The position numbers were made by a program, and so were the translations under genes. From Rapana venosa (Eukaryota; Mollusca; Gastropoda; Neogastropoda; Muricidae), in contig CM054159.1 in NCBI GenBank assembly GCA_028751875.1, positions 15,296,632-15,360,631 of the forward strand: a DNA stretch of 64,000 bases, in the 5' to 3' direction. Under the pieces are notes generated by a model. It did no database searches. It saw nothing but the letters and a program-made list of their open reading frames with translations, and was not told where the DNA came from. Positions 24,421-36,742 of the stretch are shown one piece after another; positions within the stretch are counted from its first letter, which is position 1, and each line of letters starts with the position of its first letter.

Positions 24421-24470
24421 TGTGGTGTGTGGTGTTGTGTTGTGTGTGTGTGTTGTGAGGTGCGTTTTGG
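23990..24470. repeat. (GA)n then (GT)n microsatellites
   Basis: About 120 bp of GA repeat, a short spacer and about 310 bp of GT repeat interrupted by G runs. The copy-B equivalent is at 34,365-34,835. Confidence 0.95.
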
Positions 24471-24479
24471 GGGTTTAGT

Positions 24480-24655
24480 TTGTTCTGTTTCGTTTGTTTG
24501 ATTAGTGACTTTTTTTAAAATTTTTTGGGATAAAAGGGAAAAAGCATTTTGAGTTTTTTTACATTCGGTCCCATCTGTATGGGGTTTTGTAAAAGTTGTC
24601 TCAGTCCCACCGCGCACAATGGCCTTTCTTCCGAAAAGTGGAAGGGTTTTAATTT
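24480..24655 (-). mobile_element. Family-1 SINE, truncated at the duplication junction
   Basis: Matches the reverse complement of the family-1 3' region ('cattcggtcccatctgtatg', 'cgcacaatggcc'). The match stops at about 24,655, where the start of unit copy B takes over. The equivalent SINE ending copy B (34,850-35,075) continues further, so this one is cut by the junction. Confidence 0.65.
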
Positions 24656-25864
24656 ACGTAAAAGCAAACCTTTTTCAGGGACTCAGCCCTTGCAGGTGAA
24701 AACACAACTCTATTACCTAGATTAAAAAAACCCCTGTTTTGTTTGATTTAAAATATGTATTGTTAAACGAAGAGTTTTATAAACGTCGGGGTTTAAAACG
24801 ATGCATAGATACAGTAACAAAACATAGCTTTTTTGTTATTGATTTCTGGACGGGGCGAGCAGAAAGTTTTTTACATTTAAAAAATACAATATTGTGTGTT
24901 CGATGGAAAACGTGTGATTTTTTTCCTCCCCTTTAGTTGAAGGATGGGTTTTTTAGTATTTTGGGAAACACATGGCCCCTCTTTCTGAAAAGTTAAACTT
25001 GATTACCCCAGACCAAAATCTGTCGTTAAATAATTTATTAAAAGAAAAGTTTTACCACTGATTAAAAAAAATATTTATATGGATTTTAAAATGTCTGAGA
25101 ATGTTGTATGCATGTTTAACTTTCACAAAAAATGCTATCCGTGTATAAGGAGAAATATTGAAGTGGAATATGGTTCCCTATGGCTAGATTTTGAAAATAG
25201 CACTCCCAAAAATTTAAACTTTATTCATTGTGTGTGGCTTCACAGGGTTTCCAAAAGATAAACAGTTTAGTGAGATTTTTTCGTTTTACTTGGAGTCCCC
25301 AACAAGAAGCACCTTCTCCTTCCCCCCTTCCTCCACCCACTCTTTTGTCTTTCTTCTATTTGACAGACACGCCCCGAATTTAGAAAGTAAGGGGACAGAA
25401 CACAAGCAAAATGCCCAGACTTTGGGGGCAGACACGCCCCCAGCCATAAGGAAAGCACTTTTTTCCCATGCCCAAGCCCCCTTGGGGCTGACATAGCAAA
25501 ACCGGGCAGGCCTTACCCCCATTGGTGAACCCATTGATTTGTTTTCCCAAGGTTTTCCAGGCACTATTGTTTCTTTTTGTTTCCAAAACCTTTTTTGCAT
25601 AAGTAGGTTTGTAGGCATCGGGGTTTTGACAGAAAAAAAACCAAACTGTTGGTTTGGGTGGTTTTTGGGCGGGGTTTTTTTTTTTTTTGGAGGGTGGTTG
25701 GGGGGGTGTTTTTTTTTTGGGGGGTTTTTGTGTTGGTTTTTTTTTTGTTTTTTTTTGGGATTTTTTTAAATGAATTATGCAAATGCAGACAGTACTTTTA
25801 ACTAGTTCAGGGGGTTTTTTATATGTGGTGGACATTATTTTTTTGCTTCTCTTAGTTTAGAAAG

Positions 25865-28830
25865 TGTTTTTTTTTTTCTATCATCGACCGGGGACCTTGG
25901 GGTGGGGGGAGACTAAAGACGATCCCGTGGAATTCCCCCACCATCTCGGTCCTCGGTTTGCGCAGTAGTCCCGAGTCATTCATCCTGGTATTTTTGATGT
26001 TGCCCCACCTGATTTGTTCTGTCTTCCCTCCTTCTGCCCCCTTGATGTTCCTGCAGTACTGTTTTGGGCAGAGTGTTTTGGGGGGGTGCGGGGCCAAAAC
26101 ATGTGTTTTTTTTTCTTGACGAGGGGGAAAAGGGGTTTCCCTGTGGACCTCCCCACCCGTTTTAATTTGATCTTGACAATTTTGGGTTCTTTTTTCTCTC
26201 CAGGTTGCCGTTTTTTTTTAGGATTTTTTTAAATGTGATTCGTTTGCTTTTCAGCGTCAAGCCCGGTTTCACTTGACAGAGGATCAAATGTTTAGGGTTT
26301 GTAGAGTTTGTTTGATTGGGAAATGATCTCTTTTTTTTCCATTGGTGGTGATTTTTTCGGAAGATGTTGCCGGGGTATTTGACTTTGATTTCTGTCGCGA
26401 TCCCCCGTCTTTGGATTGTAGGCGGGTATTTAAAAGCGTCTACCTTCAGTTTTTTGGCCCTTCAGAAAATTTTGCGGTAATTTGCTCGGCTTTAAAAGAC
26501 TTTATTTTTCGAGCTCACCCCCACCCATATGCCCCAGCTCGTTTCAATTTGTGAAAGATTTTGAGCTCTGTGTTACTTGCCCATGGGGTCAATGTCATCG
26601 GCAAAGTAAGTTGTTGGGGGGTCTGCCCCCAATGGAGATGGTAGGGGGAAGTAGGAGGGTCTTTTCAGATTTTTTCCCAAAAACATTTGAACGGGAAGGA
26701 GATAAAGGCACCCTTTGTCGGCCCCCATGGGTTTTGAATAGTCTCCGCCCGATTGTTCAAAAGGACTGCATGCTTGCGTGTTGATAGCCCCGAATGGTTT
26801 GCACTGTTTTTCAATCCCAAAATTTGAGGACTCCCAAAGGGCCTTCGTCCCTTTTCCGTCAAAAGCCTTCTTGAAGTCGTGAAGTTTAAAAAGGTTTCTG
26901 ATTTTGAATTTTTTTCCCATTATGTGGCAGTTAAAAATCTGTTCGATTGGTCTGCTGCCTGAACCCCAGTTTTTCCCTCTGCAAGGTTTTTCTTCTGTCC
27001 TTCTGAGTCGATTAAAAATATTTGGCGACTTGCTGGCGTGGCTGATGGGGTAAAGTTTTTATTTTTTGGATTGAGTAAATTCCCCTTTTGGGGCAGGGGT
27101 ATGGGAGTGTTTGTGCCCATTTTTGGGGGCCATTTTTTTTTTGCCCCCAAATTTTGGATAGCTGTAACAATGGATGATGTTTGCCCCATGTTTGGGGCAG
27201 CTTGCGGTTATTGTCCGCCCTGGGATTTTACTGGTAAGTGGGATGGCTTCTTCCTTTTTCCCCTCATTTTGGGTAATGGCGAGGGTGTCTTGAGTTGCTG
27301 CTTTTTTCTATTATGCTTTGTAGGTTGTATTGGGTAGTTGTACAATTCTTGAAAAAATTTTCAGACCACCTTTTAAATGCAGCTAGTTCTGTGGGAGGTT
27401 TCGGACTGCTTCAATTGTGTTTTGGTTTGAAGTTTTTTTGTGATTTCTTCAGGGTGTATCCCTTTTTTGTTGCCCTTTATTTTTTTTTTCGATCCATCAC
27501 ATTGATCATGACCCACTTCTCTTGGGCCCTTTTAAAATTTGACTTTTTCCGAGTTTGTTGGCCCTCCCGGTATTTTTGGGGTTGGAAAGGGTTTGGTTTA
27601 GTGTCTTTTGTATCGCAGGGGTCCAAGATGTCTTTGGGTATCCATGGTGGTGTTTTTTTGACGAGAGTACCCCCTCTGTGTTTTCGGACTGCCTTTTTGA
27701 AGTTGTTGGTGAGGTCTTTGATGTCATTGTCCAGGAGGGTTAATGCCGCAAAAGTCCCCCCAAAGTTAGTTGGAAGACCTCGCATCTGGATTTTTTGTTT
27801 GTCCAGAAAATTTGTTAGTGGGTTTGCGGGTGTTTTTTTTTTTCCCTTATTTGAATACCAGGCAAAAGGGTCGTGGTCACTGCCTTGTCACCCCGGGGTG
27901 GTTCTTGTTTGGTCTGTTGATGTGGTTTTGAACGCCTGGTGTTAATAAAATTATTTTTATGGATCTTCCCTTTTGGCGCCCGGTTGTTTTGGGGATTCTT
28001 GGGGGGAATAAGGGTTTGGCAATGGAATTTTTTTTCGTGGGTCGGGAAAATCCAGAGACGTGTCCCCTGTTTTTGGGGTTCCCCAGTTAAAATGAAAAAA
28101 CTTTCCGGCCATTGGTTGTAAGGTCGGACCTATTTTGGGGGTTAAAACCCTTTGGAGATAAAGTCCTTTTGGGGTATTTTCTTAAGGGGTCATTTCCCAA
28201 GTTTTTCATAAAATTTTTCTTTTTTATTGTATAGAGATGTGGTGCATAGTTTTGTTGTGGTGATTTTCTTGGGCTTGGGGGCCGACACCCGGATGTGTAA
28301 TCCTGCTGGAACCGGTTTTACAGCTATAAGCCCCCCCTACTTCCTTTCTGACAATAAATTCCCTCCATGTTGTTGATTTTTCCCTTTTGGCCTGTACAGT
28401 CTTGTTGCTTCTTCAGTAAATGTTCCCCAAAACCCTGTCCATTCATTCTCCTAGTCCAATAACCCCTTTATATCGGTTTTAAGTTTTTCCTTAGTTCTTT
28501 GTTTTTTCCGACTGGTGGGTACGAGTTCCATGTACCAATGGTGTTTTTGTTCTTGGGGAGCAAGAATTTTTTAACTCCAGAGCTGATTGCCCTTCCACCG
28601 GTTTTGAAATGGAAAGCGGGTCGTTGGAAACGGGCCTCGACCGTCGGCATTTCGGCTTTGCATTTGTTTTTTTGTTTTTTCTGGGGGTTAGGATTTTCCT
28701 TTGGGGGCCCATTCCCCCTTCCAAGTCCCCATTGTTTTGGGTTTTTTTTCTATTGGGTTTCCTCCCCACATGCGACGGTTGTATGGTTACATGGATACCA
28801 TCGTAGCAGAGAATTTTCCTGACTGACCTC
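25865..28830 (-). pseudogene. LINE 1, copy B
   Basis: Same RTE-like element as 14,925-18,130, more fragmented. Still readable are 'FADDID' at 26,588-26,612 (canonical RT catalytic box), a 'FKKAFDGKG' segment near 26,860-26,885, 'TYFADDIDPMG' in the same frame, and a segment from 27,477-27,785 corresponding to the linker between endonuclease and RT. Frames rarely exceed 115 residues. It serves mainly as evidence for the duplication and as a second reading of the element. Confidence 0.8.
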
Positions 28831-29139
28831 CCATGTTTTTTTTTACACGATTTTTAAAAAACGGTTTTAATATAAAAATGATTGCATGGTGGGGACCAAC
28901 TACTTTTCGCTGAGGGAGAAAACAAAAACCCCCAAAGACATCTAGAACTTGTTATGCTTCATGTAATATGGGTTTTTGTATTCATGCATAACGGCTTTGG
29001 TGTCTCCCCATTAGAAAAAACGAAAAATCCTCTGAATGTGGTATGCTGCATGCATTTATTTTTTTCCTGGCTTTTCTTTTGATCCATGAAAGCGTCAGAA
29101 ACAAATTTTGTTTTGCCGGGGTGTCTTTTGCATACCGAG

Positions 29140-29475
29140 AAGACCGTGGTATGCCCCAAAGACGGGGATGTGCTCAAAAGGAAAAGAATGCCCCAAAATG
29201 TAGCGTCAGTCTAAAAGTGACGATTGCTAAAGAACAAAGACGTATGCCCCAAACATAGGTCTTGCCGGGACACAAGTTGATTGCTTAGAAAAAGAATCAT
29301 CTCAAAAACAGCCATTGGGAAGAGGAGGTCATCCCCAGAAGACAAAGTATATCAAGAAGCAAAAGTCTCGTCCAGAATGTAGACCCATACTAAGAAGACA
29401 AACTTATGCCCCAGAAGAGTAAACACCCTGGCCAGAAGCAAAAAGCGCCCAGAAGCGGTAACCTCTGCTCCAAAG
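29140..29475. repeat. CRE-like minisatellite, copy B
   Basis: Eroded version of 18,475-18,880. 'gctccagaag' units often read as 'gccccaaa', and most 'gacgtcat' cores are broken. Confidence 0.8.
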
Positions 29476-30425
29476 CGGGAGAAAATCTTTATTGTGTGAT
29501 GGCCCCCTTCCATCTCAAGCTTAATTTTGTTCAGAAAAAAGACCTCCCTTTGCTTTTGGTGTAAAAAAGCCCGTGGTCATTTCGCTATGCCGAACAACCC
29601 CAGCCCCTTACGGAGGAGAAATCCCCTTTTTTTGCATGGCTGAACTCTGATCTGTAGTTTACAAAAGGTTGCCCAAAGGTTTTTGTCAAGAAAACAGGGA
29701 TTAGTTGATTTAAAGGCAAACATAAAAGATTTTCCCTTACATAGGAAAAAATTGCTGGGGGGGGTTTGAAAATGGGTTTTGGAAATGGGTTTTAGAAATT
29801 GGGTTCTTAAGTGGTTTTTTGTGTCTATGTCGTGTGTCTGTCTGTCTGTCCCTCTCACTTTTTCTTTATTGTGTTGTCTCTGTCTTTTCATCGGTCTCTT
29901 AAAAAAGGAAAAGGAAAACATTATAAAAACCCCCTTTCCCCTCTCCCAAAGTGAATAAGCATAAAAACAAAACCCAGCTTAAACCCCCCCACACCCCCCC
30001 CCAAAAAAAAAATTTCCCAAACAAACAATACATGCGCAGCGAAAAAACAAAAGAGTGGAGAACAAAGCAGAGCGCAACCCCACACCCCACCAAAAAACAA
30101 TAAAACAAACAAACAAGCAAAAAAACCCAAAACAAAAATTAAAAAATAAAAAAAAAAAACCAAAACAAAAAACCCCCAAAAAATGAAAAACCCAATTTTT
30201 TTCGCAGTCCCCCGCTTTATTTAATTGCCCAAAATTGTTCCCTGAAAAGAAGAAGTAAGTTTAATTTTTACCCCTTTAGGTATGGAGGTTACAAAAAAAT
30301 TGAAAGGAAAAAAAACCAAACAGAAATACCCCAAAAAATGGAATACTAACAGTAATGAAAAGCAAGAGTATCCGTTGAAAAGCAAACATTTAAGAAATTT
30401 ATTTTTAATTTAACATTTCTTTAAA
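29476..30425. other. Intergenic, copy-B equivalent of 18.9-19.9 kb
   Basis: Holds the CTGT patch near 29,832-29,850 and an A/C-rich remnant of the CAG/CAA patch near 30,000-30,130. No gene. Confidence 0.6.
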
Positions 30426-30429
30426 AACA

Positions 30430-31380
30430 TAATCTAAAAATTGAAAGACAAAAAATTTTAAGAAATCCCTGCAAATCTTATAATTTTGAGGCGACAAAAG
30501 AATTTTCGTGATTTTTTCATTAGCCTAAAAAAGTTATCACTGGAAGGGGTGAAGAAAATTGGGGGAATAAAATTTGTCAAAATGTTGAAGTGGGGAATTT
30601 GATAAAATTTAAAAATTTTACTAAAACAGCATATTTGCATTTTTGAAAATTTTTTTCCCCCCATTGTATTTATGAAAGTTACCCTCAATGGGAAAAGTTG
30701 TGAAACTCAACGAAATTCATAAGTCGAAAAAAAAACATCTTGTAGAAATTACATTTTTTCCTCCCCAAACGATCTTAGGGTTTTTTTATAATAAAGAATA
30801 TTCTCTTCTCCCGTATTTTACTTCAATTTCAACTTTTCATTAAGAAGGTTTGATATGTGAATTGAAGAAAAAAATATTTGAACAAAACTGTCTTCCCACA
30901 AAACTAGTCCGCTTTGTATAAATATGTTTTATTTATTTACCCGATATTTAATCAAAGGTTTGTATGAAAAATTTTATCTCTGATAAAAACTTGAGGATAG
31001 CTTTTAACTAATGCAAAGCTGTCCAAAGGATCATTCGAAAGAGATCAAAATAGACAAGGGTATCTGCCCTTTTCCCATTATAGAAGTTGCGTTGTATGTT
31101 AATCGAAAATATACTTTAAAAATTTAAAGAAACTTGCAATTATTTAAGGTTTTATATCCCCAAATTTTGATCCTCAACAAAACAGGGGAAACGATTTTTC
31201 AAATAAATAAGTGTCCCGTTAAGTAGTTTTTTTGGGGGCGTTTACCAAACAAAAAAAATTTTAAATTTTTTTATCAAGCCCGTTTTTGATTTTTTCAAAA
31301 TAACCCCCCACTAAATTTATCCCAAATATTTAAACCCATTTAAAACTTCTAAGCTTTTCACAAACGTAACATGTTAAAAT
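30430..31380 (-). pseudogene. LINE 2, copy B
   Basis: Degraded equivalent of 19,926-20,995. A short frame near 30,458-30,688 still reads 'NFFRLMKKSRKFFCRLK', matching the C-terminal segment in copy A. It adds no independent function. Confidence 0.65.
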
Positions 31381-31444
31381 ATTGTGGGAAAACCCTGATT
31401 TTTTTCCCCCTGGATTCAAGTTTGCATGACACCCCGACTGACTC

Positions 31445-31775
31445 GCCCCACAGCCCCAAAAAAGCTAAATTCCCAAAAAGCCCCAAAAGGGGTTCATTCC
31501 CCAAAAGCCCCAAAGGTGCTTTTTTCCCCCGCGCCCCAAAAGGGTGCTTTAAACCAAGCAGCCCAAAAGGGCGTTCATTCCAAACATCAAAGGACGCTTT
31601 ATTCCCCCAAAAGCCCCAAAAAAACTTCATTTCCCAACAGCCCCAAAGGCGTTATTAAAAGCCCCAAAGGGCATTATTCCCAAAAAACCCAAAAACAATT
31701 CTTAAAAAGCCAAAGGAACCCTTTCCCAAAAGCCAAAAAATGCTTTATTCCCCAAAAAGAGGGACAATCAGAAAT
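31445..31775. repeat. 27-bp minisatellite, copy B
   Basis: Irregular 'agccccaaagg' units with variable length. The strict 27-bp period of copy A is lost through indels. Confidence 0.8.
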
Positions 31776-31859
31776 GGCGTAAATTCAAAGGCGGGTGAGT
31801 GGGCCCGGTAGCTATTTCCAAAAAAAATCCCAAATTAAAAATGATTTCTTCGATGGGTG

Positions 31860-32800
31860 TCGGTTGGGAGGTCAGGATGTGTGTGTGGGGTGGTGTTGTG
31901 TGTTGTTTGTTGTGTGTGTGTGTTGTGTTGTGTTGTTGTGTCATGTGTTGTGGTGTGTGTTGTGTGTGTGTGGTGTGTGTTTTGGGGGTGTGTGTTGTGT
32001 GTTTTTATTGGGTAGTTGTGTTTTTGTTGTTGTGGTGGTGTGTGAGTTGTAAGTGTGTGTTGTTATTTATTTTCGAGGGTTGTTTTTATGAAAAAAAAAA
32101 AGTGAAAGCTAGAAAATTAAAAAAGGGGAAGAACAAAAAGACTCAAAACAGAGACAGACAGAAGAGAGAGACCGGGAGTAGAACAGAAAGGAAGGGATAG
32201 GATAAGAGAAGAGACAAGAAAAACAAAAGGGAAAGGGGGGGGGACGGCAATAGACAAAAGAAAACAGAAGCAAAATCATTAGGTAAAGATGAAGAAAAAA
32301 AGACATAAAACAAAATTGAGATGATTCACAACCCCTGCACTTAAACCCCCTTTCCCTCTCCCCTCAAAATAATTTGATACAAATTCTACGAAAAAAAAAA
32401 GAATTCAAAAATAAGTAAATCAAAAAAAAAAAACCAAATTCCCTCCCCCACCCTTCCTCCCGAAACAATCTACCAAGAAGAATTGCCCAAAACGAAAAAT
32501 ATGCAACAGCAAACCAGCTAACCCCGCAAACCAACCCGCAAACCCAAACCCCCAACCCTCCCAACCCAAACCCCATGACCCAACATACAGTCGCCAAAAA
32601 CTAAAAACCAACCCGCAAAAACAGAAGTAATAACCCAACAACACCCAAAAAGCCTACAATCGCTCTTATTTCGCGCCGCAAACCCAACCAAAAACCCCAA
32701 GAGCCATCAATTCCCTTTGAAAAAAAAAAAAAAAAACAACAGAAATGAAAAGCAAAGTATTGTAATAATATAATTATTTAAAAAAAAACAATGGAAGGGC
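31860..32800. other. GT-rich, purine-rich and AAC-rich DNA, copy B
   Basis: Follows copy A order: GT-rich 31,875-32,060, purine-rich 32,100-32,300 and CCAACC-rich 32,450-32,640. No gene. Confidence 0.6.
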
Positions 32801-32841
32801 TTTTTTCCTAGCTGAATAAATGCCATTTATTGAAAATTTTT

Positions 32842-33240
32842 TCTTTCTTCTTTTCTTCTTTTTTTTCTTTTTTTTTCTTTTCTTCTTCTTCTTCTTTTCT
32901 TTTTCTCCCCCTTTTCTTCTTCGCAATTTTCTTCTTCTTGAATTCTTCTTCTTTTCGAAATCTTTTTTTTCTTTGCAATTCTTTTTTTCAAATTTTTTCT
33001 TTCCAATTCATCTTCATCTTTTCTTCGAGCTCTTCTATCGCAAATTTTCTTCCCCCGAAATTGTTTCTTTTTTCGCAATTTTTTTGCAATTCTTCTTCTT
33101 TAAATTCTTCTTTTCTTTGCAATTTTCTTTTCAATTATTCTTTGCAGAATTCTTCTTCTTCTTCTTTTTTTTTCTTTTCTTCTTCTTGCGTTTTTTCAAT
33201 TCTTTGCAAATTTTATTCAATTTTTTTCAAATTTTTTCTT
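32842..33240. repeat. (CTT)n polypyrimidine tract, copy B
   Basis: Copy-B equivalent of 22,560-22,970 with merged T runs. The 216-residue Phe-rich frame is an artefact. Confidence 0.9.
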
Positions 33241-34360
33241 TAGTTATTTCCTTTCTTTCTTTTCGTAGTACTTTTTTCAGTGTGGGTTTGTCCCGTGTTT
33301 ATACACTTTCTCAATCTCTCTGCTCAAGTAATCCGATTTGTATATCAGATCCCCAGGGGCGAAGTCCCAAAAAAAAACCCATAATGCCAGGGTGCTGTCG
33401 GGTCACAAAACCGATGGTTGATGGCCCGGGGTCATTTGGGGGGATTCGGGGTACCCCGTTTTTTGGTTAACATGTAAGGACCCCAGTATAAGCCCCCCCC
33501 CGACAAAAGTAATACTCAATCCAAACCAGAGGGTAAGATGTCCCAAACCCTTTCCTCCGACCAAAAAGGGCCCGCCCCCTGGCCAAAGGGGAGTTTCTTG
33601 TTATATTGATATTGTGTTGTGTTTCTCTTTCTGTTGTTAGTTTGGTGTAGCGTTGTCAATATCCACCAAATAAGAAAGGCAGTCCTCTACAGTCCTTGTT
33701 GTTTGTTTTTGTGTATTTTGTCACTTTTTTTTCTCCTGAGTTGATATTTATAACTATCACCTCTCTTCTTCTCCATGTCTATCAAGAACAGTTAATCTTA
33801 ATGAAAAAGAAAAAAAAAGCTTGAAAGTATAGTTGTGAAAAAGGTAACAATACAGGGATTAAAAGCTTTTCATTGAAAACAACAAAAAAAAACAAAACGC
33901 AGCAGCAGTAGAAAACAACAGCAAACAGAAGTAGCAGAACAAAAAAACAACACCAGCATCAAATCCCCAAAAATTATTTTTGCACAAACTTCTTACAAAA
34001 AATATGGGGAAAAAAAACCCAAAACAAAATTTGATGGTTTAGTTTATGCCTCTTCCCCATTTAAAAATACTAGAAACAAAAAAGGGTACGCAAACAAAAA
34101 AAGAAACAAAAACCAAGCAAAAAATAAAAACAAAAAATAGGAAGAAGACAAAAGAAGAAAAAAAAGTCATTTTTTCTTTAAAAAAACCTAAGTTGAGGAG
34201 GGCGTAATGAAAGACCTCTTTCTTTTTTATTTTTTGGGGGGTAGCCAAAATTTTTTGGGAGCGTTTCAGTGAAACTATTTGGGTGGCGGCTGGGGTTTTC
34301 CATAGATTTTGACGGTTAGGAGCAATAAAATTTCCCGAATAGGCTTTAAAGAGGTTTTAA
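33241..34360. other. Intergenic, copy-B equivalent of 23.0-23.98 kb
   Basis: Homopolymer-rich, collinear with copy A. No gene. Confidence 0.55.
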
Positions 34361-34364
34361 AGGG

Positions 34365-34835
34365 GGAGAAGAAGAGAGAGGGGGAGAGAGAGAGAGAGAG
34401 AGAGAAGAAAGGGGGAAAAGAGAAGAGAGAGAGAGAGAGAAGGGAAGAGAGAGGGGAGAGTTTTAAAATACAGAAGAATGAGAAAGGAGATTGAGAGCGG
34501 TAGGGGAAGGTGGGGTGTGTGTGTGGGGAAGGGGGGGGGGGTGCGTAGTGTGTGTGTTGTGGTGTGTGTGGGGTTTGCGTGTGCTTTGATTTTTGTGTGC
34601 GGGTAGGTTGTGTTGTGTGTGTGTGGTGTGTGTGTGTGTGTGTGTGGTGTGTGTTTTTGTGTGTGTGTGTGGAGGGGGAGGGGGGGGTGAGGAGTGGGGG
34701 TGTGTGTGTAGTAGTGTGAGTGTGTTTTTTTGTGTGTGTGTGGTGTGTGTGTGGTGTTGTGTGTGTGTGTGTGTGTGTTTTGTGTGTGTGTTGTGTGTGT
34801 GGTTTTTTTGTGTGGGTGGGTGTGTTGTTTAGTTT
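34365..34835. repeat. (GA)n then (GT)n microsatellites, copy B
   Basis: About 95 bp GA-rich then about 320 bp GT-rich, with T-runs where copy A has regular GT. Confidence 0.93.
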
Positions 34836-34849
34836 GTTTGTTTCGTTTT

Positions 34850-35075
34850 TTTTTGATTAGCGACTTTTTTAAAAATTTTGAGGATAAAGGGAAAAAGCCC
34901 TTTTGAGTTTTTTTTAAATTTGGTCCCCCCCTTAGGGTTTTGTAAACGTTGTCATCCCGCCCCCCAGGCACAAGGCCCATTCTTTCCCAAAAATGGAATG
35001 GGGTTTTAAGGTGCACAAGTGTTTTGCGTGTGTGGACACGGGCCTGGGTTTATTTTATCCCAAGGTTTGGGGCGA
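34850..35075 (-). mobile_element. Family-1 SINE at the end of copy B, minus strand
   Basis: Reverse-complement match to family 1, continuing past the point where the copy-A SINE stops ('gtgcacaagtgttttgcgtg', then 'gggcctgggtttat'). This matches the layout at 1,240-1,310. Confidence 0.65.
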
Positions 35076-35675
35076 TGTGAAGTGCATGTGTTAATCCCCG
35101 GGCAAAAAAAACCCCCGGACCTTTTGGTAACAGTGTTCTACCTCTGTGAAAGTGTAAATACTTCAATGAATTTGGAAAATTTTTTAGTTTTGGCAAGATG
35201 AAGCAAGTAACAAACATTTTTTTGACACATTTTTTTGTTTTTGGTTTATTAAGTTTACAGAGCTCAGTAAATTCACACCATAAATTTCACAAACAACATA
35301 CACATATACCAAAACAAACACAAAACATACATACACAACAACTAACACAACCCAAAATACATAACAACAGATCAGCGACCCCCTGCACAAAACACAACAC
35401 AAAAACACACAAAAACGAAACACCACAACACCAAAAAAAATTTAATTCTTTTCTTGGTATAATCACAAAATTTTCAAAACATTCATAAAAGCATTTAAAA
35501 TCCCTAAATCAAACCCGCCATCTGTGAACCCCTTTTTTATTTATCCAGTCCCAAAAAAAGAAGTTCCTACTTAACAGTATAAGCAGATGAATAATGACCC
35601 GGGCATTAATTTAGCTGTACTGTCACAATTTTTAACCAACTCCTCACACTTTGAGCAGTCAAATTTCAAGCTAAT
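35076..35675. other. Intergenic, AC-rich, no gene seen
   Basis: 35,290-35,420 is rich in ACAA/CACA but not a clean array. Nothing else is recognised. Confidence 0.5.
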
Positions 35676-35679
35676 AAAA

Positions 35680-35865
35680 TACATTTCGGGTGAGACTATA
35701 AACCCAGACCCGTTGCAGAAAAACTTGTGCACACGTTAATTCCTGTTGCTTTTTGAATAGGGGCCCTTGTGTGCGGGGAAAAAGTGACAGAAAAACAAAC
35801 CCGCATACCAACGAGATGATGAAAAAAAAAAATACGGCTTTTTCATTTCCCAATTTTAAAAGGTA
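35680..35865 (+). mobile_element. Family-1 SINE fragment, plus strand
   Basis: Begins at the central block ('gggtgagactataaaccc') and continues through 'gcacacgttaa' and 'aaacccgcatacca' to the A-rich end. The tRNA-like head is absent. Confidence 0.65.
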
Positions 35866-36590
35866 CTAAAAAAAAAAAAAGCAATAAACTACGCTTTGTT
35901 TTGCCCTTTTGCAGTACAAAGGAAAACATTTCTTTATGTATGTTACTTTTTTTTTTGCTTTTTTGTGCTTCATTTTTTTAGGTTGGGTACTCTATTTTTC
36001 TAAAAAATTTCTTATTAGTTTCTTTTTATTTTTAGTATCTATTTTTTAATTGTCTTCGTCTGTAGTATTGTTTTTTTTTTCTTTTTTTTGTTTTTGGTGG
36101 GCCCCTTGTTTGTCCTTTGTTGTTTGCCTTTTGTCTTTTGTCTTCTGCCTTTAGTCTGTTTGTCAAAGTCTGCTGGCCCTTTTGTTGTTTTTTCAATCGT
36201 CTGGTGGTTTCTGTTGTTTGTCTGTGTGGCTTTTGTTTTTTGCTGTGTGGCCCTTTAGTTTTTTCTGGGGCCCTTCTGTTGTTTGACGATTTGTCGTTGG
36301 GCCCCTCTGTTTGATTGTCTTTGCGTTCTTACATCTTTATATTTTTTTTGACTTTGCGTACCCCTTTTTAGTGTTTGTCTCTGTGTTGCTTGCCTGTTGT
36401 CTTTGTTCTCTTTCCCCCCTCTTCACTTTTCTCCCACCATAACGTTTTTGTGTTTTTTTGTCTTATGTCGTATCTGCCCCGTTTTTCATCTTTTGTGTTG
36501 TCGTCTGTTTCTCCCCCAATTAGTGTCTCATCTCTCTTCTCTTCTCTTCTCTCTTCCCCTATTCCTTTTCTCTTCTCACAACAACAAACA
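35866..36590. other. T-rich / TTG-rich low-complexity DNA
   Basis: Degenerate TTGTCTTT-type sequence with long T runs. Open frames are low complexity and no gene is recognised. Confidence 0.6.
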
Positions 36591-36742
36591 ACACACATAC
36601 ACACACTTACAAACGCACACACACACTTACACACACACGCACACACACACACGCACACATACACACACACTGACACACACACACACACACACACACCACA
36701 CACACACCACAACACACACACACATATACACACACACACACC
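36590..36742. repeat. (AC)n microsatellite
   Basis: About 150 bp of AC repeat with TACA and GCAC variants. Confidence 0.95.

Larger units (their letters stand above)
13588..24655 (+). repeat. ~11-kb duplicated unit, copy A
   Basis: Everything from the paired repeat to the truncated SINE at 24,480-24,655 recurs in the same order and orientation at 24,663-35,010. Collinear anchors include the paired repeat, LINE 1, the CRE-like minisatellite (18,475 / 29,140), the CTGT patch (19,258 / 29,832), LINE 2, the 27-bp minisatellite (21,060 / 31,450), the GT tract, the CTT tract (22,560 / 32,845), the (GA)n-(GT)n block and the SINE. Copy A reads cleanly to about 21.4 kb and then shows runs of A, C, G and T typical of unpolished long-read consensus. 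Confidence 0.9.
24663..35010 (+). repeat. ~10.35-kb duplicated unit, copy B (error-rich)
   Basis: Collinear with 13,588-24,655 throughout but about 700 bp shorter. Differences are dominated by one- to few-base deletions and by replacement of mixed dinucleotides with homopolymers (for example 'atgctccagaa' read as 'atgccccaaa'), and they are spread evenly over LINEs, minisatellites and spacers. That pattern fits sequencing error better than evolution. Copy B sometimes keeps a better motif than copy A (see LINE 1 copy B), so it is an independent reading rather than a derivative of copy A. Confidence 0.88.

Noticed and set aside
23967..24617. 216-residue Thr/His/Pro-rich minus-strand frame (and its counterpart at 34,357-35,016)
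   Set aside because: Translation of (GT)n and (GA)n repeats, with a SINE fragment at one end. No protein-like composition.
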